Assembly: GCF_027923465.1 (NCBI RefSeq)
Contig: NZ_BRLB01000002.1
Coordinates: 248,001 to 312,000, forward strand
Source: Vallitalea longa
GTDB lineage: Bacteria; Bacillota; Clostridia; Lachnospirales; Vallitaleaceae
Direction: 5' to 3'
DNA: 64,000 nt
The notes under the pieces were generated by a model, which was given only the letters and a program-made list of their open reading frames with translations, was not told the origin of the DNA and made no database searches. A program made the translations under genes and the position numbers. Below are positions 47,355-56,201 of this stretch, one piece after another (the stretch's first letter is position 1; each line of letters starts with the position of its first letter).

Positions 47355-47930
47355 TCATTCCTTCCAAGCAGTACCATCATATACATTTTTAAACCACTTA
47401 GTTTCTAAATCTTCAGGTGCGTTAGTATCATCACTATCAATAACATTCTTCCATTGTTTATCAATTCTCTCTGACACATCAAATGTAAGGGTTGAACTTA
47501 CTGGATCAGTTTTTTCTGTTTTCTTCACATAAGATTCACTATTATATTTTTTCTTACAATACAACAACCATACAAATCTGCTAGCTTTATTCCTTTTAAT
47601 TGCTTGGAAACCTATAGCTACATGTGGTGGTTCATCATCACTTTTTTCAATTACTACTCCATTACTGTCTATTTCATGTCCTTCTATTTCAGCTAGCGTA
47701 GCATTATCTATACCATATGTTTTTATGGTTGCCTCTCCACCTTCAAAATCGTTTATTATATCTATACCACCTGTAGTATGTTTTTTTAAAGTACTGGTAG
47801 TTACACTAAGGTCTATTTGTTCACTTTCGTATAAAAGGTTTGGTTGACCATATGTAAGAACATTATCTTCATTAATAGATATTTTTGAAAAATATATGTT
47901 CTTAACATCTATAATCGCATGTTTTCTCAC
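47355..47930 (-). CDS. Major tail tube protein (phi13 family)
   Basis: The tail tube subunit has 191 residues. The start (MRKHAIIDVKNIYFSKI), the middle GGEATIKTYGIDNATLAEIEG and the stretch AIGFQAIKRNKASRFVWLLY match the phi13-type major tail family. The start overlaps the preceding gene by 4 bases (ATGA). It is followed by the tail assembly chaperones. Confidence 0.9.
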   Translation of the reverse strand: MRKHAIIDVKNIYFSKISINEDNVLTYGQPNLLYESEQIDLSVTTSTLKKHTTGGIDIINDFEGGEATIKTYGIDNATLAEIEGHEIDSNGVVIEKSDDEPPHVAIGFQAIKRNKASRFVWLLYCKKKYNSESYVKKTEKTDPVSSTLTFDVSERIDKQWKNVIDSDDTNAPEDLETKWFKNVYDGTAWKE

Positions 47931-48268
47931 TGTATTACCTCACTTTCATTATTCCTTAAATAATAGTATCTTTGAATATAGTGGAATATGTTTGTATCAC
48001 TTTCATATTCTTCTGTTTCAAAGGGTCTGCTGAAATCAAGTGACATTAATCTTTCTTTCACTGATTTTGATATATTAACATGATCTATTTGTTTTTTGGT
48101 CCATATATCAACTTGAATAAAAAGTTCTGTTTCTACTTCTCCACCAGTGGTAAAAACAGAACCTTCCTCATTAATTATCCTGAATGATATTGAAGGGAAA
48201 CCACTAGGACGTATCATCCATTGTGTTGTAGCTATATCATTCAATGCATTTTTAATTGTATCTCTCAA
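47927..48268 (-). CDS. Tail completion protein
   Basis: The 113-residue protein with MIRPSGFPSISFRIINEEGS and VETELFIQVDIWTKKQIDHV resembles the small tail completion (DUF3168/gp17-like) proteins of HK97-type phages, which bind the end of the tail tube. Its location between the gp10-like gene and the major tail gene supports this. Confidence 0.72.
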   Translation of the reverse strand: MRDTIKNALNDIATTQWMIRPSGFPSISFRIINEEGSVFTTGGEVETELFIQVDIWTKKQIDHVNISKSVKERLMSLDFSRPFETEEYESDTNIFHYIQRYYYLRNNESEVIQ

Positions 48269-48276
48269 AAAACCAC

Positions 48277-48675
48277 CTACAATCCTAATGATTTCTTAAT
48301 GTCATTATCTATTACTTGCTTTACTTCATTTTGAGTCTCTTTTATAGTTTTACTTAACAGATAATCCGGCTCTTGCTTGCTAGTTCCAAATTCATGCCAT
48401 TTAGCTTTATATTGAAGATTACCAAAATGAATACTTCTAATCCTATTTAATTCTTCATCCTCTTTCAAATGAGATATTTTCACATTATCTTTCATATGAA
48501 CATAATCTTCTCTATTAATGTTAGAACTTGTAACATTGTCTTTTAATTTTTCTGCTACTATTTTACTTGCTTTTAGAGTAGTATTCTTTTCAATTTTATT
48601 AACATCTTTACCCATGCTCTCTATTTCATCAATGATACTATCAAAATCAAAAGATATATTAACTTCACTGCTCAT
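48277..48675 (-). CDS. HK97 gp10-type neck/tail completion protein
   Basis: The 132-residue protein has the gp10 pattern: MGKDVNKIEKNTTLKASKIV in the N-terminal helix and LQYKAKWHEFGTSKQEPDYL, where KWHEFGTS is the family hallmark. The start overlaps the head-closure gene by 11 bases. Confidence 0.88.
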   Translation of the reverse strand: MSSEVNISFDFDSIIDEIESMGKDVNKIEKNTTLKASKIVAEKLKDNVTSSNINREDYVHMKDNVKISHLKEDEELNRIRSIHFGNLQYKAKWHEFGTSKQEPDYLLSKTIKETQNEVKQVIDNDIKKSLGL

Positions 48676-48988
48676 GTTTTATTATCTCTCCTGTAACTAA
48701 AAGATACATCTTCCTTTTATCCAAAGGACGTATTCCTTTTATTTCATATGGTACTTCATCAAGCAAGAATCTCATATCATTTTTTATATCTTTTCTTGTT
48801 CTGATAACTAGATTTACTCTATTAAGTACATTGTTGGCATCAGAAGTAAATGTCTCTTTAGCACTCATGTATTTAACCTTGGTCCATATGTTTTTATATA
48901 ATTCATATGCATCATTTGATAAATCCAATGTATCACTTTCTTTTTTCTTAAGAAAAGGTATTCTTGTATTTAATTCTCCTGGATCCAT
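48665..48988 (-). CDS. Phage head closure protein
   Basis: The 107-residue protein is of the SPP1 gp16/HK97 gp7 type. It has DPGELNTRIPFLKKKESDTL at the start and the beta-rich RVNLVIRTRKDI and YEIKGIRPLDKRKMYLLVTG stretches. It seals the head-tail interface after packaging. It sits between the connector and gp10 genes. Confidence 0.85.
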   Translation of the reverse strand: MDPGELNTRIPFLKKKESDTLDLSNDAYELYKNIWTKVKYMSAKETFTSDANNVLNRVNLVIRTRKDIKNDMRFLLDEVPYEIKGIRPLDKRKMYLLVTGEIIKHEQ

Positions 48989-49002
48989 TTACATCACTCA
49001 CT

Positions 49003-49263
49003 TCATAATTGCAATAACATCATCTTTGCAATATCTCTTATTTTACTGTTGCTTTTTTCAGTTACCAGTCCTCTATTTTCGTACATATCAGTTATTAAAA
49101 ACAGGCATACCATCTTAGCTCTCTCATCATTTTCATTTACTTCTGAATCTACTGCTGATCTCACAAAACTGTCTGCTCCACCTATCATTAACTTAATAAT
49201 TTCATCATCTTCATTTGTCTCTATTCTAAGATGTTTTTTTACCTCTTCAAGTGCAACTATCAA
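49003..49263 (-). CDS. Phage head-tail connector (gp6-like)
   Basis: The 86-residue helical protein begins MIVALEEVKKHLRIETNEDD and includes LMIGGADSFVRSAV, the known signature of gp6-like connector proteins that extend the portal. It is followed by the head-closure gene. Confidence 0.88.
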   Translation of the reverse strand: MIVALEEVKKHLRIETNEDDEIIKLMIGGADSFVRSAVDSEVNENDERAKMVCLFLITDMYENRGLVTEKSNSKIRDIAKMMLLQL

Positions 49264-49287
49264 ATGTTATCACTCCATTCTTACAAA

Positions 49288-49316
49288 AGAGGCTACGCCT
49301 CGTTTCGCAAAGCGAA
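49288..49316. repeat. Two adjacent short palindromes between head genes
   Basis: GAGGCTACGCCTC (49289-49301) and TTCGCAAAGCGAA (49304-49316) each form a 5-bp stem with a 3-base loop. The first is repeated exactly at 58111. They lie in the 160-base gap between the small head gene and the connector gene, alongside the terminator at 49405. Confidence 0.65.
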
Positions 49317-49404
49317 TTTGTTCGTTAAGATAATTTCCTTAGCGCATATGAAAATGTTTCTATTTCATATGCTTAAAAGTAGGATTTTCCTATAAGATAA
49401 AAAT

Positions 49405-49426
49405 AGAGAAGGAATCAACCTTCTCT
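49405..49426 (-). terminator. Intrinsic terminator after the small head gene
   Basis: AGAGAAGG pairs perfectly with CCTTCTCT around a 6-base loop, and on the minus strand a T-rich tract follows. It begins at the stop codon of the preceding gene. It could reduce transcription of the tail genes relative to capsid genes. Confidence 0.65.
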
Positions 49427-49691
49427 ACTTAATGACAATCGTTTCTACTGAATATGGCATCAATATAATCTCATGCCCTGTTTTTTCGTTTTCTGATTTT
49501 AACATATCAGATAATAATTCAAACTGCTTTTTGTTCAATGCTTTCTTAGCCCTTACTATGATTGTTTTACTTTCTTCATGTATAACTTCTACATCTTTAT
49601 TTTCTACTTTATTACTATTCTCAGTAGATATAACTTCTTCAGTTATTATTTTATCAATTGTTTTTTCATCATTTTTCTTTTTGGCTGCCAC
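49425..49691 (-). CDS. Small phage head-region protein of unknown function
   Basis: This 88-residue charged protein has a Lys/Glu-rich N-terminal half (MAAKKKNDEKTIDKIITEEV) and a second half with IIVRAKKALNKKQFELLSDM. It lies directly after the major capsid gene with a normal ribosome-binding site. It may be a head accessory protein, but no family was recognised. Confidence 0.7.
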   Translation of the reverse strand: MAAKKKNDEKTIDKIITEEVISTENSNKVENKDVEVIHEESKTIIVRAKKALNKKQFELLSDMLKSENEKTGHEIILMPYSVETIVIK

Positions 49692-49704
49692 TCATCTTCA
49701 CTCC

Positions 49705-51000
49705 TTATGCTTTTATCTCTTCTTCAACTTTTTTAACTATTACGAAGCCTTTATACATTGCTACATTACCGCCTACCCATACTGAACCACGATAAGCTAT
49801 TTGTCCACTCTTGAATTTAAAGTCTCTTGATTCTTCTACTTCTATATCTGAAAATACTGGCATTTCATATCCTTCTAGTTTTCCATATGTCATACATGAA
49901 GTATCTACTGGTGTTTTTTCTGATGATAATGCAGGACAACCACTGTTGATTATATATGGGACTTTGAAACTATCATCAGATGATATTGTTCCGGTGTTTC
50001 CTTTTAAGTCTATCTTATAAAGCTTCTTACCATCTGAACCTCTTATAGCTGCAAACTTGGCCAGGTCTAATTTATTTAATATTAAGTAAGCATCTCCTTC
50101 TACATCTTCATCTCCACCATAGCCGAATACTATTTTATCTAGTGTGTTTTCATCAATTTCAGATATTTCTACTTCTTCTCCATCACCTGATGGAATAACT
50201 TTTGCTGGTGCATTGAAGATACCTGTTATTGCATTGGAACCGCCTGCACCTAATACAATCTGCTTAGTTATTTTCTTTCTAAGAGATTTCTCTATACTGT
50301 TTCTGACTAAAGTTTGATATTGTATATTGGGTAGTTTTTTAGCTTCGTCTGTTATCTCTGTATAAGCTGTAATCTTGGCTTTCCCTATGGATACATAATC
50401 GAATTCTGGATCTGCATCATGGTATTCACCATCTTCTGTTGTATAATCACCTTCACCACTTGATTTTTCAAAAGCCTTGGAATAACTTTCTCCACCTTGG
50501 AGTGGTACAGCGTTCACCTTGTCAATTAGTCCTGATACTTCGTTAAATGTTTTGTTTACTTCTCTGCTGTATTTTTCTTCATTAATAAGCTTACCACTTT
50601 CTAATGATACGGATCTGAATGTTGGCATTTCATCAGTACTGAATTTTACTGCTTTACCATCTTTTAATGTCTGCCCTCTCTGCTCATATTTCTTTTCTTG
50701 TTCTGCCCTTGCTTCATCTGATTTTGTATATGTAGCTATTGGATTGAATTTACCATCTGGGATAGCATCTCTTTTTTCTTCTATGTTTTCTTGTTCTCTT
50801 TTTTCTGATTCTTCATTAGCTTTTTCTTCAGCTATTGCATTTAATTGTGACCTGTATTGTGAGATATTCTTTTCACACTCTTCGATCTGTTCTTCAATGC
50901 TTCTTACTTCTTCCAAGGTCTTAGCATCTTTACCTTTGGCTCTTAATTCATTTCTTTTTCCCTCTGTTTTCTTTAACATTTCTTGTAACCATTTTTCCAT
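49705..51000 (-). CDS. Major capsid protein (HK97 fold)
   Basis: The capsid shell subunit has 431 residues. The first 110 residues form a coiled, charged scaffolding-like delta region (EEVRSIEEQIEECEKNIS). The HK97 core follows, with TAYTEITDEAKKLPNIQYQ, NSIEKSLRKKITKQIVLGAG and YLILNKLDLAKFAAIRGSDG. The C-terminus has QIAYRGSVWVGGNVAMYKGF. It follows the prohead protease, which would remove the N-terminal region. An AAAAGGAGAG site precedes the ATG. Confidence 0.95.
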   Translation of the reverse strand: MEKWLQEMLKKTEGKRNELRAKGKDAKTLEEVRSIEEQIEECEKNISQYRSQLNAIAEEKANEESEKREQENIEEKRDAIPDGKFNPIATYTKSDEARAEQEKKYEQRGQTLKDGKAVKFSTDEMPTFRSVSLESGKLINEEKYSREVNKTFNEVSGLIDKVNAVPLQGGESYSKAFEKSSGEGDYTTEDGEYHDADPEFDYVSIGKAKITAYTEITDEAKKLPNIQYQTLVRNSIEKSLRKKITKQIVLGAGGSNAITGIFNAPAKVIPSGDGEEVEISEIDENTLDKIVFGYGGDEDVEGDAYLILNKLDLAKFAAIRGSDGKKLYKIDLKGNTGTISSDDSFKVPYIINSGCPALSSEKTPVDTSCMTYGKLEGYEMPVFSDIEVEESRDFKFKSGQIAYRGSVWVGGNVAMYKGFVIVKKVEEEIKA

Positions 51001-51020
51001 AACTGTTTTCTCTCCTTTTA

Positions 51021-51674
51021 TTAATAGAATTTCAGAAGTTTTATTTTTTCCAGTTCCAGACTTCTTTGTTCATTCTGCTCTCTAGAGTTCTCCAACTCCT
51101 TTACATTATCCAATGTAGATTTAGCGTTATCCAACGCTTTTTTATCACGAGCATTTATATCAGTACCCTCATAAGCTGGGTAATTGACTGCACTTACTTC
51201 TCTTACTTTTGCTATTTTTGATATATATCTAGTAGGCATATCACTGTCTAAGTCGGTCCATCTTTCTTCTTCCACATAAAAAATAAAAGACATTCCATTG
51301 ATGTCTCCTCTTTTTACAGCACTATATAAACTTTTTGCTTCTGTGTTGTTGTCCACGTCAAGATCTGCTTTTATGTATAGACCTTTTTCATCTACATTCA
51401 ACTGCATTGTGGAGTTTCCATTATTTCTTCTGCTTCTTGCCAAGGGTATCTTATGCCATTCATGATTAGCACTGAAAAGTACATCATCAAAATCAGTATC
51501 CTGGAATGCTCCTCTTTCAATGACTTCGTAGAACCAGTCACCTATGTTGGTCCTTTGATTGTATACCGCTGCATGACCATCTATATATGTTCCTTCTTCA
51601 CTTGCCCTTATGTCTGGGAAGCCAAAACTTCTTATGACCTCCATGTCTTTAGTGGGGAGTTGTTTTTTATTCAA
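51021..51674 (-). CDS. HK97-type prohead maturation protease
   Basis: This serine protease (S78 type) trims the capsid scaffold region. It has 217 residues. The catalytic His lies in SANHEWHKIPLARS (H71 or H74) and the catalytic Ser is S129 in GDINGMSF. VSAVNYPAYEGTDI follows at about 165. It starts at TTG after GGAGGG and overlaps the portal stop by a few bases. The C-terminal tail is charged and helical. Confidence 0.93.
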   Translation of the reverse strand: MNKKQLPTKDMEVIRSFGFPDIRASEEGTYIDGHAAVYNQRTNIGDWFYEVIERGAFQDTDFDDVLFSANHEWHKIPLARSRRNNGNSTMQLNVDEKGLYIKADLDVDNNTEAKSLYSAVKRGDINGMSFIFYVEEERWTDLDSDMPTRYISKIAKVREVSAVNYPAYEGTDINARDKKALDNAKSTLDNVKELENSREQNEQRSLELEKIKLLKFY

Positions 51675-52881
51675 TTCTATGTCCCTCCATTCTTGCTTTA
51701 TTTAATTGATATTGATTGGCTATATTTACATCAACATAATTGAGACTCATATATCGTTCATCTCCTCCTTGATATGGAGGATAACCAAATAACTCCAATA
51801 AAGCATTGTTAGTCAATGCTCCTCTGTTCCCTAATATGTCTGCAACTGCTATCTTGTTTTTTACATTAGTGAATAATAGTTTCTGAGGATAGAATACTAT
51901 CTCATTCCCATGATTCAATTTTTCCTCACTGAATATAGTTTTTGAAAATGCCTGCCCCAAGCTTATTACTAATGGCTCAATAGTTTTTTCATAGAATGCC
52001 TGATATTGTTCATCGGTAAAATCTCCTGTCAATATAGGCAGTGATACTCCAAACCATTTAAGTACCTTCATTTCAAGAAATTCCATCGTGTCTTTATCTA
52101 TGACTTTAGGATCAACTTTCAATGGTATGTATTCACCTTTTACATCTAATGGAAGAATACCAGTTTTACCACTTTCGATTCTCTTTTCAAATCTCTTTGT
52201 TTCATTTATAAGTTTTTCTTCATCGACCAAAGTACCATATTTATATACCCCTCTTATCTGCAAGGATGTCTTAATGGCTTTATCCAGACCTTGAATTACC
52301 GTATCATTTGTTTGTAGTACCTTCACCAATGCTTCATTGTCTGGCTGTCCATTCATTCCCCCACCCATTACTTCGTTGACTGAATATCTTAGTCTTAGAT
52401 GTATAAGGTTGTCATAGGGCAAGGTATAGGTTTCTCCATTAGCGAATCTCATTTCTACGAACATTCTGTTTAATTCATCCTGCTTGAATGTAACTACTTT
52501 AGGGTCCAGAGGATAGAAACCTGTGTATTTTCCATCTTTATACATAGGATATATAAATACGTTATAGTTCAGATATAATTGCCATATTATCTTTTCTAAG
52601 AAGTCTTTTGTTGTCATTAGTTCGTTGGGAGAAAATTTGAAAAGTCTGTTAAGCTCACTATTTACTCTTACCTGCATACCGTCTGAATCATTCCTTATAT
52701 GTTTTGGCATGAGTTTACTACATTCTGTCGCAATGCAGTTGATACAGTCTTGAACTATATCTGATGCATATATGTTTTCTCCAAACTGTGAAAAAACAGG
52801 TATATTACCATTTAGGAATTTAGCATATTTTGTTAGTCTACTCTTATTCTTGAATTTGGTTATTGTATTGATAAGTCCTAT
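51667..52881 (-). CDS. Phage portal protein (HK97 type), apparent ATA start
   Basis: The portal is the dodecameric DNA channel in the head vertex. The frame is open from 52881, where ATA-GGA-CTT follows AGGAGGTG at 9-base spacing, and would give MGLINTITKF, typical of portal N-termini. This makes 404 residues. The first ordinary ATG (52710) would remove 57 conserved residues, including GENIYASDIVQDCINCIATE. The core includes NYNVFIYPMYKDGKYTGFYP and LHLRLRYSVNEVMGG. It starts 13 bases after terL. ATA may be a true rare start or a base change from ATG. Confidence 0.9.
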   Translation of the reverse strand: MGLINTITKFKNKSRLTKYAKFLNGNIPVFSQFGENIYASDIVQDCINCIATECSKLMPKHIRNDSDGMQVRVNSELNRLFKFSPNELMTTKDFLEKIIWQLYLNYNVFIYPMYKDGKYTGFYPLDPKVVTFKQDELNRMFVEMRFANGETYTLPYDNLIHLRLRYSVNEVMGGGMNGQPDNEALVKVLQTNDTVIQGLDKAIKTSLQIRGVYKYGTLVDEEKLINETKRFEKRIESGKTGILPLDVKGEYIPLKVDPKVIDKDTMEFLEMKVLKWFGVSLPILTGDFTDEQYQAFYEKTIEPLVISLGQAFSKTIFSEEKLNHGNEIVFYPQKLLFTNVKNKIAVADILGNRGALTNNALLELFGYPPYQGGDERYMSLNYVDVNIANQYQLNKARMEGHRIE

Positions 52882-52894
52882 AGTAATTCACCTC

Positions 52895-54622
52895 CTATGT
52901 TATATTCATGTATTCGGTCCTATACCTCTTAAGCAGTACATATAAGATTATCAATGTTACTGAACCATCTATTCTTTGTGTTACATCAGATGATTTTATT
53001 GGATATATGAGTCCTTCTTTATCAACTTTAAGACAAGTATTCAAAAAGCACCATCTATCAACTGGATTATTGTTATATATTATTAAACCATCTTTGAAGT
53101 CAGCTTCTACTGATTTCATTGGGTTCGATAATGTGTATTTGTCCATTGGTACATTCTCAACATCTATACCTAACTTTTCATCCATTTCTTTACGCCAGTA
53201 TTTAGCGTTCCATTTATCACAACCAGCTTTGAATATTCTTATTTTGTATTTCTTCCGTAGTTCTTCATGCCACTGAGTAATCTTGGAATAGTCTATGTCA
53301 TTACCTTCACATTTGGTTACATATCCAGCTTCAACCCATTCTCTATACGGTGCTTCTTTAGAATTTAATTTTGATTCAGGAATGAAGTATTTTTGTATTA
53401 TATATTTCTTATTGCTGTTTGGTTTCATTATAAGGACCTTGGAACTTGTTAAGTCTGTTGTTTCTGATAAGTCGGTACTACTGAAACCAAAGTAGCCTCT
53501 AAACTCTTCATAATCGAATGTTGCATCATTATTGATGTCCGATTCTTCAAGCCATCTGGTGGCACTGGTCTGTTTGACATTGAAATCTTTTGCAAGTACG
53601 AATACCCTATCTGATTTCTTAGCTTGTGCACTTCTTATTTGTGATACTAGATACGCTCTCTTCTTACATACACCAAGGTTAGGATTTGCTTTATACCAAG
53701 TAAGTTCATCCTGGAATATTTCTTCTTCTGAATCTTGGGTATATAACCAGACTAGAATATCTGGGTCTTCTCTTTCACCATTTAATACTTCTCTACCGTA
53801 TCTTAGTTCTTCGTCAAGGTATCCGTCATTGATGAATCCCTCTGTTGTTATATTAATGAATAATGGCTCATCTTTTGTTGACTGGGATTGTTCTATTGAT
53901 TTAGCTATAATATTATCCTTCATCTCATGACTTTCATCTAATATGGCAAAATCAATATTTCTTCCTTCTTTGTTTCTTGTCCTGTCAGATAGTTTTTTGA
54001 TACTGGACCTGGTTATTAGATTAAATATACCTTTTTGGTTTTTATGGGTTCTCTTTTCTTTTGGATCAAACATTTCTCTCATAGTGTTTATTTCATCATA
54101 GATTATACTTGCCTGGTTATCATCATTTGATGAACATATGAGATCTGAACCACCATTGCCACACATGAATTCAGCCATGCTCAATGCTCCACATATGGCT
54201 GACTTTCCATTTTTTCGACCTATAAGAAGTATTACTTTCTTAAATCTACGTAGACCAGTTTCAGACCACCTGAATGAATATATGACTTCTATTAATGCCT
54301 TTTCCCATAGTTCCAACAAGAATGGTTTACCATAGAAAGGTGATTTTGTATGTTTACAGAATGTTTCTATAAACTCTATTCTTAACTCTGCTATAGAATT
54401 ATCATAGTAGTAATCTGGGTTATCCAAGTCATTTATTAAGTTTTCAAGACAGGTCATTAACTCTTGACCTATAATTACTATTTCACCATTTTCAATAAGG
54501 CTTTTTATATCTACAGGTGCACAGTTTATTGAGTCAAGTCCTTTTATGGCTTTGTTGTAGTATTCAAGGAGATATGAATGTTCATTGTTGATGGTATTAA
54601 GAGTTAAATTTACATCAATCAT
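52895..54622 (-). CDS. Phage terminase large subunit
   Basis: This is the DNA-packaging ATPase and nuclease. The 575 residues carry Walker A GRKNGKS (135-141), Walker B IDFAILDESHEM (229-230 are the acidic pair), and a C-terminal nuclease region with YFGFSSTDLSETTDLTSSKV, whose Asp residues match the HK97-group RNase-H-like nuclease. It lies between the P27-like gene and the portal. Identification is secure. Confidence 0.96.
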   Translation of the reverse strand: MIDVNLTLNTINNEHSYLLEYYNKAIKGLDSINCAPVDIKSLIENGEIVIIGQELMTCLENLINDLDNPDYYYDNSIAELRIEFIETFCKHTKSPFYGKPFLLELWEKALIEVIYSFRWSETGLRRFKKVILLIGRKNGKSAICGALSMAEFMCGNGGSDLICSSNDDNQASIIYDEINTMREMFDPKEKRTHKNQKGIFNLITRSSIKKLSDRTRNKEGRNIDFAILDESHEMKDNIIAKSIEQSQSTKDEPLFINITTEGFINDGYLDEELRYGREVLNGEREDPDILVWLYTQDSEEEIFQDELTWYKANPNLGVCKKRAYLVSQIRSAQAKKSDRVFVLAKDFNVKQTSATRWLEESDINNDATFDYEEFRGYFGFSSTDLSETTDLTSSKVLIMKPNSNKKYIIQKYFIPESKLNSKEAPYREWVEAGYVTKCEGNDIDYSKITQWHEELRKKYKIRIFKAGCDKWNAKYWRKEMDEKLGIDVENVPMDKYTLSNPMKSVEADFKDGLIIYNNNPVDRWCFLNTCLKVDKEGLIYPIKSSDVTQRIDGSVTLIILYVLLKRYRTEYMNIT

Positions 54623-54626
54623 CTAA

Positions 54627-54971
54627 TCACTTCGCTTGCTTTTCTTTCATCCATGTTTCAAAAGCATCTTCTTCTTCAATGGCATTATGACTTAAGATAC
54701 TGTTCAATGTCTTTATCACTGTTGAGTATGTATTTACATTCTTAAGATATTGTTTTGATACTTCTGTAGTCTTTTGTCTAGTCGGGTTTTCGGGATGTAC
54801 TCTCACCATTCCTGTCTGTTCCATAATCTCAACTAAAGCTGTATTTTCAGCAAATAAAAAAGCAGCATCTTTAATAAGACCCTCTGCCAGCTGTTTTTTA
54901 TCCTCTTCTACATTTTGAAATATATTGGATAATTTTTCGTATTCTTCTTTATATACTTGTGATTTTCCCAT
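54627..54971 (-). CDS. P27-type terminase small subunit
   Basis: This is the DNA-recognition subunit of packaging. About 114 residues from the ATG after GTGGAGG are largely helical, with LAEGLIKDAAFLFAENTALV and GMVRVHPENPTRQKTTEVSK, a pattern seen in P27-family small terminases. A GTG at 54989 lies inside the ribosome-binding site and is unlikely to be the start. It immediately precedes the large subunit, the usual place. A second candidate small subunit is encoded at 56202. Confidence 0.8.
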   Translation of the reverse strand: MGKSQVYKEEYEKLSNIFQNVEEDKKQLAEGLIKDAAFLFAENTALVEIMEQTGMVRVHPENPTRQKTTEVSKQYLKNVNTYSTVIKTLNSILSHNAIEEEDAFETWMKEKQAK

Positions 54972-55057
54972 TTTACTAAAAACCTCCACCGATTTTCAAA
55001 TTTTTAGGTTGCTGTGAAAAATGCCTTTGCCTCTACGGTCTTTTATAATTAAGGCTT

Positions 55058-55501
55058 TTATTGATGATGGGGGGGATTAATCTTCTTATCACTTGTATCT
55101 ATTACCTTTTCAAGTTCATCAAGAACTAAACCTGTAACATGTTTGAATTGACTTATAGTAACTGGTTGCTCTTTAAAGTCTGGCTTATAACTTTTTAATG
55201 CTCTTCCTATAATGTCATCACGATTAACACAACTCGCCAAGTTAATATTTAATTCTTTTATTGCCTCTAGTGCTTTACTAGTATCTATATCTATTTTGTA
55301 TTTAAATTCTTTATTGTCTTCTTTATCATCCTTATTCTGTGACAATGTTTCATATTCTTTTATAATTGAAGGTGATAACCTGACTCCCTTTGTCCTAGAT
55401 ATCTCTTTTAACATCTTACCGCAAACGGGACACTTTATATCACTTAGGATATATTTTGATTTAACTATAGTGTCACAACGTAAACATTGATATTTATTCA
55501 T
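55058..55501 (-). CDS. Zinc-ribbon protein of unknown function
   Basis: The 147-residue protein begins with a zinc ribbon: CLRCDTI and CPVCGKM, two CxxC pairs within the first 31 residues. A helical, charged segment follows with LEAIKELNINLASCVNRDD and a C-terminal His-His-Gln. It lies among packaging genes between the HNH-kinase gene and the small terminase. It may bind DNA or RNA; no family was recognised beyond the ribbon. Confidence 0.7.
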   Translation of the reverse strand: MNKYQCLRCDTIVKSKYILSDIKCPVCGKMLKEISRTKGVRLSPSIIKEYETLSQNKDDKEDNKEFKYKIDIDTSKALEAIKELNINLASCVNRDDIIGRALKSYKPDFKEQPVTISQFKHVTGLVLDELEKVIDTSDKKINPPHHQ

Positions 55502-55516
55502 CTTTCAATCTCCTCT

Positions 55517-56200
55517 CTATTCTTTATAACTCTTGAACCATTTATCTATGTATGATGAATATTCTTTTATGCTTCTACCATCATTGCTGCTCTTTAACCT
55601 ACTTAAGCATTCCTCTTTAGTTATATTCATCAGTATTAGTTCTGCCCCTAGTTCCTTAGCCAGTCTATCTCTCTTGTATTTATCTGCGTAACCACCTATT
55701 ACCCAAGCATTATCCCATTTACCATATCTGGTTTTAATATTATCTATCAAAGTCTTTTGAATGCTTATAACATTAAATAATAACTTATCTGGTTTATTAT
55801 ATCTTGGTAGTAGTGTAACAGCTTCATATAGTCTATCTATGTTGATGACTATGTCATTATCTGTTTTATGTTCTAGTACATAAGTTGTTTTGCCTGAACA
55901 AGGTGGTCCATAGATTATATAGACGTTCTTTTCTTTCTTCTTATGTCCTCCTTGAAATCTATCATGTCTTTTGTTGTGACAGCCATTACATAGAACTTTG
56001 ACCTTGTCTGGATTAAGAGATACCATTACATCATTGACATTATTAATCGTCAATAATTCCTCGTGGTGTACCTCTATTTGTTTATTCTCAGTAATTAACT
56101 TTCCACAATCTTCACATACTGGACCTCGTTGCAATATAATCATCTTTCTGAATTTCTTCCATTCCTTTGAATCATAAAAACTTTTTAGTGTACTCCACAT
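55517..56200 (-). CDS. HNH endonuclease fused to a P-loop kinase-like domain
   Basis: In this 227-residue fusion, residues 1-82 form an HNH nuclease with zinc cysteines C29xxC32 and C71xxC74, the catalytic VHHE (H45-H46), N63, and HNKRHD. Residues 93-227 form a P-loop domain with Walker A GPPCSGKT (98-105), an INIDRLYEA acidic region and a lid-like ECLSRLKSSNDGR, resembling polynucleotide kinases. Phages with cos ends often carry an HNH protein beside terminase that aids end cutting. The attached kinase could process ends; that is inference. Confidence 0.85.
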   Translation of the reverse strand: MWSTLKSFYDSKEWKKFRKMIILQRGPVCEDCGKLITENKQIEVHHEELLTINNVNDVMVSLNPDKVKVLCNGCHNKRHDRFQGGHKKKEKNVYIIYGPPCSGKTTYVLEHKTDNDIVINIDRLYEAVTLLPRYNKPDKLLFNVISIQKTLIDNIKTRYGKWDNAWVIGGYADKYKRDRLAKELGAELILMNITKEECLSRLKSSNDGRSIKEYSSYIDKWFKSYKE

Positions 56201-56201
56201 G

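Noticed and set aside
46936-47532. 198-codon open frame on the plus strand
   Set aside because: It lies fully opposite the tail chaperone and major tail genes, has no ribosome-binding site and no protein-like pattern.
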